From: Chamaesiphon sp. | GTDB lineage: Bacteria; Cyanobacteriota; Cyanobacteriia; Cyanobacteriales; Chamaesiphonaceae | Assembly (NCBI GenBank): GCA_026786125.1 | Contig: JAJAYU010000104.1 | Location: 1-16,207 of the forward strand | Direction: 5' to 3' | DNA: 16,207 bases | In this document: in pieces, positions 15,654 through 16,207 of the stretch | How positions within the stretch are numbered: the first letter of the stretch is position 1 | How the letters are laid out: every line of letters starts with the position of its first letter | Program-made: the position numbers and the translations under genes | The notes under the pieces: generated by a model | The model's input: only the letters and a program-made list of their open reading frames with translations | What the model was told of the DNA's origin: nothing | Database searches by the model: none

Positions 15654-16207
15654 TTAGGCTACATCCACTGCACTTTTGATCACCCGTGCTGGGCTACCTA
15701 CCGCAATACTGCCAGCGGGAATATGCTTAGTTGCCACTGCGCCAGCACCCAAATGTGCCCAAGCTCCAATATTCAAACCAGGTAGAACTGTACTCCCCAA
15801 TGCGAGAAATACGCCTTCATCAACTGATGCGCCGCCGGCGAGATGAGCTACAGCAATATGCACATAATCACCAACAACACAATCATGATCCACACTGGCT
15901 TTGGTGTTGAGGATCACATGAGCGCCAATGGTGGCACTAGGCTGGACGATTGCCCCAGCACAAATGATCGTCCCCGCTCCCAGTAGCACTTCGGGGTGAA
16001 CCCACGCAAAGGGATGAATGACGGTAATCCAATTCAGATCCATGGTTGTTGCCACCTGCTTCCTGACGTGGTTGTCACCTAGTCCAATAATCGCTCCATC
16101 GCATTTTGCATGGCTCAAATCGCCAATCGGTCCCGTAATTGGAATCCCAAAGATCGACTCACCCCATTTGTGCGGATCGTCATCATAGAATCCGATCACC
16201 TTATAAC
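15654..16207 (-). CDS. Second NeuD/PglD-type acyltransferase (5' end outside window)
   Basis: The frame stays open to the window edge (YKVIGFYDDDPHKWG), so the N-terminal beta strand and part of the Rossmann-like domain are missing; a GTG at 16199 gives an apparent 181-residue ORF but is internal. The visible part has the NeuD pattern: VIGFYDDD, IFGIPITGPIGDL, DGAIIGLGDNHVRKQ, then IHPFAWVHPEVLLGAGTIICAGAIVQPSATIGAHVILNTKAS split over hexapeptide repeats, the catalytic histidine H105 (GTG numbering) in DHDCVVGD, and the closing GAGAVATKHIP...VGSPARVIK. It is a more canonical member than its downstream neighbour, and the two share little beyond the fold, so they are not a recent duplication. 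Acyl acceptor unknown; amino sugars are usual for the family. First visible gene of the minus-strand cluster. Confidence 0.9.
   Translation of the reverse strand, partial: YKVIGFYDDDPHKWGESIFGIPITGPIGDLSHAKCDGAIIGLGDNHVRKQVATTMDLNWITVIHPFAWVHPEVLLGAGTIICAGAIVQPSATIGAHVILNTKASVDHDCVVGDYVHIAVAHLAGGASVDEGVFLALGSTVLPGLNIGAWAHLGAGAVATKHIPAGSIAVGSPARVIKSAVDVA

Noticed and set aside
14937..16207. Recent tandem duplication of an acyltransferase
   Set aside because: The two proteins share only the fold and hexapeptide pattern; their N-terminal domains and helix tips differ throughout.

Overview
The window looks like cyanobacterial chromosome. Support comes from the gene content (oxygen-dependent coproporphyrinogen oxidase HemF, a BT1-type folate/biopterin transporter, an apocarotenoid-type carotenoid oxygenase close to Synechocystis ACO), from very frequent CGATCG (the core of the cyanobacterial HIP1 octamer), from heptanucleotide tandem repeats, and from short interspersed hairpin repeats. 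Start codons mostly lack clear Shine-Dalgarno sequences. I do not claim a genus.

Left part (1-5801): the 3' end of hemF (+) is followed by a repeat-rich spacer. The genes after it are on the minus strand: a small DEP-domain protein, a periplasmic M23 (LytM) peptidase with its own hairpin terminator, and a tightly packed group transcribed from about 5801 down to 2721. That group is a 45-residue ORF that was too short for routine gene calling, then a DndD-like SMC/Rad50-type ATPase whose start overlaps the small ORF by 4 bases, then biotin-protein ligase (birA) starting at or inside the end of the ATPase gene. No dndB, dndC or dndE is visible, so the small ORF plus ATPase is a candidate uncharacterised two-gene system.

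Middle (5906-10250): four plus-strand genes, namely a small secreted beta-barrel-like protein, apt (adenine phosphoribosyltransferase), a BT1-family transporter and a carotenoid cleavage oxygenase. They look like housekeeping genes, separated by short spacers that hold inverted and direct repeats.

Right part (10243-16207, minus strand): the most interesting region. Two left-handed beta-helix acyltransferases of the NeuD/PglD type (the first cut by the window end) are followed by a 1554-residue NRPS-like protein. Its domain order is formyltransferase, a truncated condensation-like segment without the HHxxxDG motif, the first part of an adenylation domain, an inserted FMN-dependent luciferase-like monooxygenase, the rest of the adenylation domain, and a carrier protein with Ser1506. 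The specificity residues I read by alignment with GrsA are D-I-L-Q-M-G-M-I-W-K, nearly the glycine code (DILQLGLIWK). The likely chemistry is therefore loading of glycine, oxidation while it is tethered, and formylation, with sugar- or amine-acylating partners nearby. The remainder of the cluster should lie beyond 16207.
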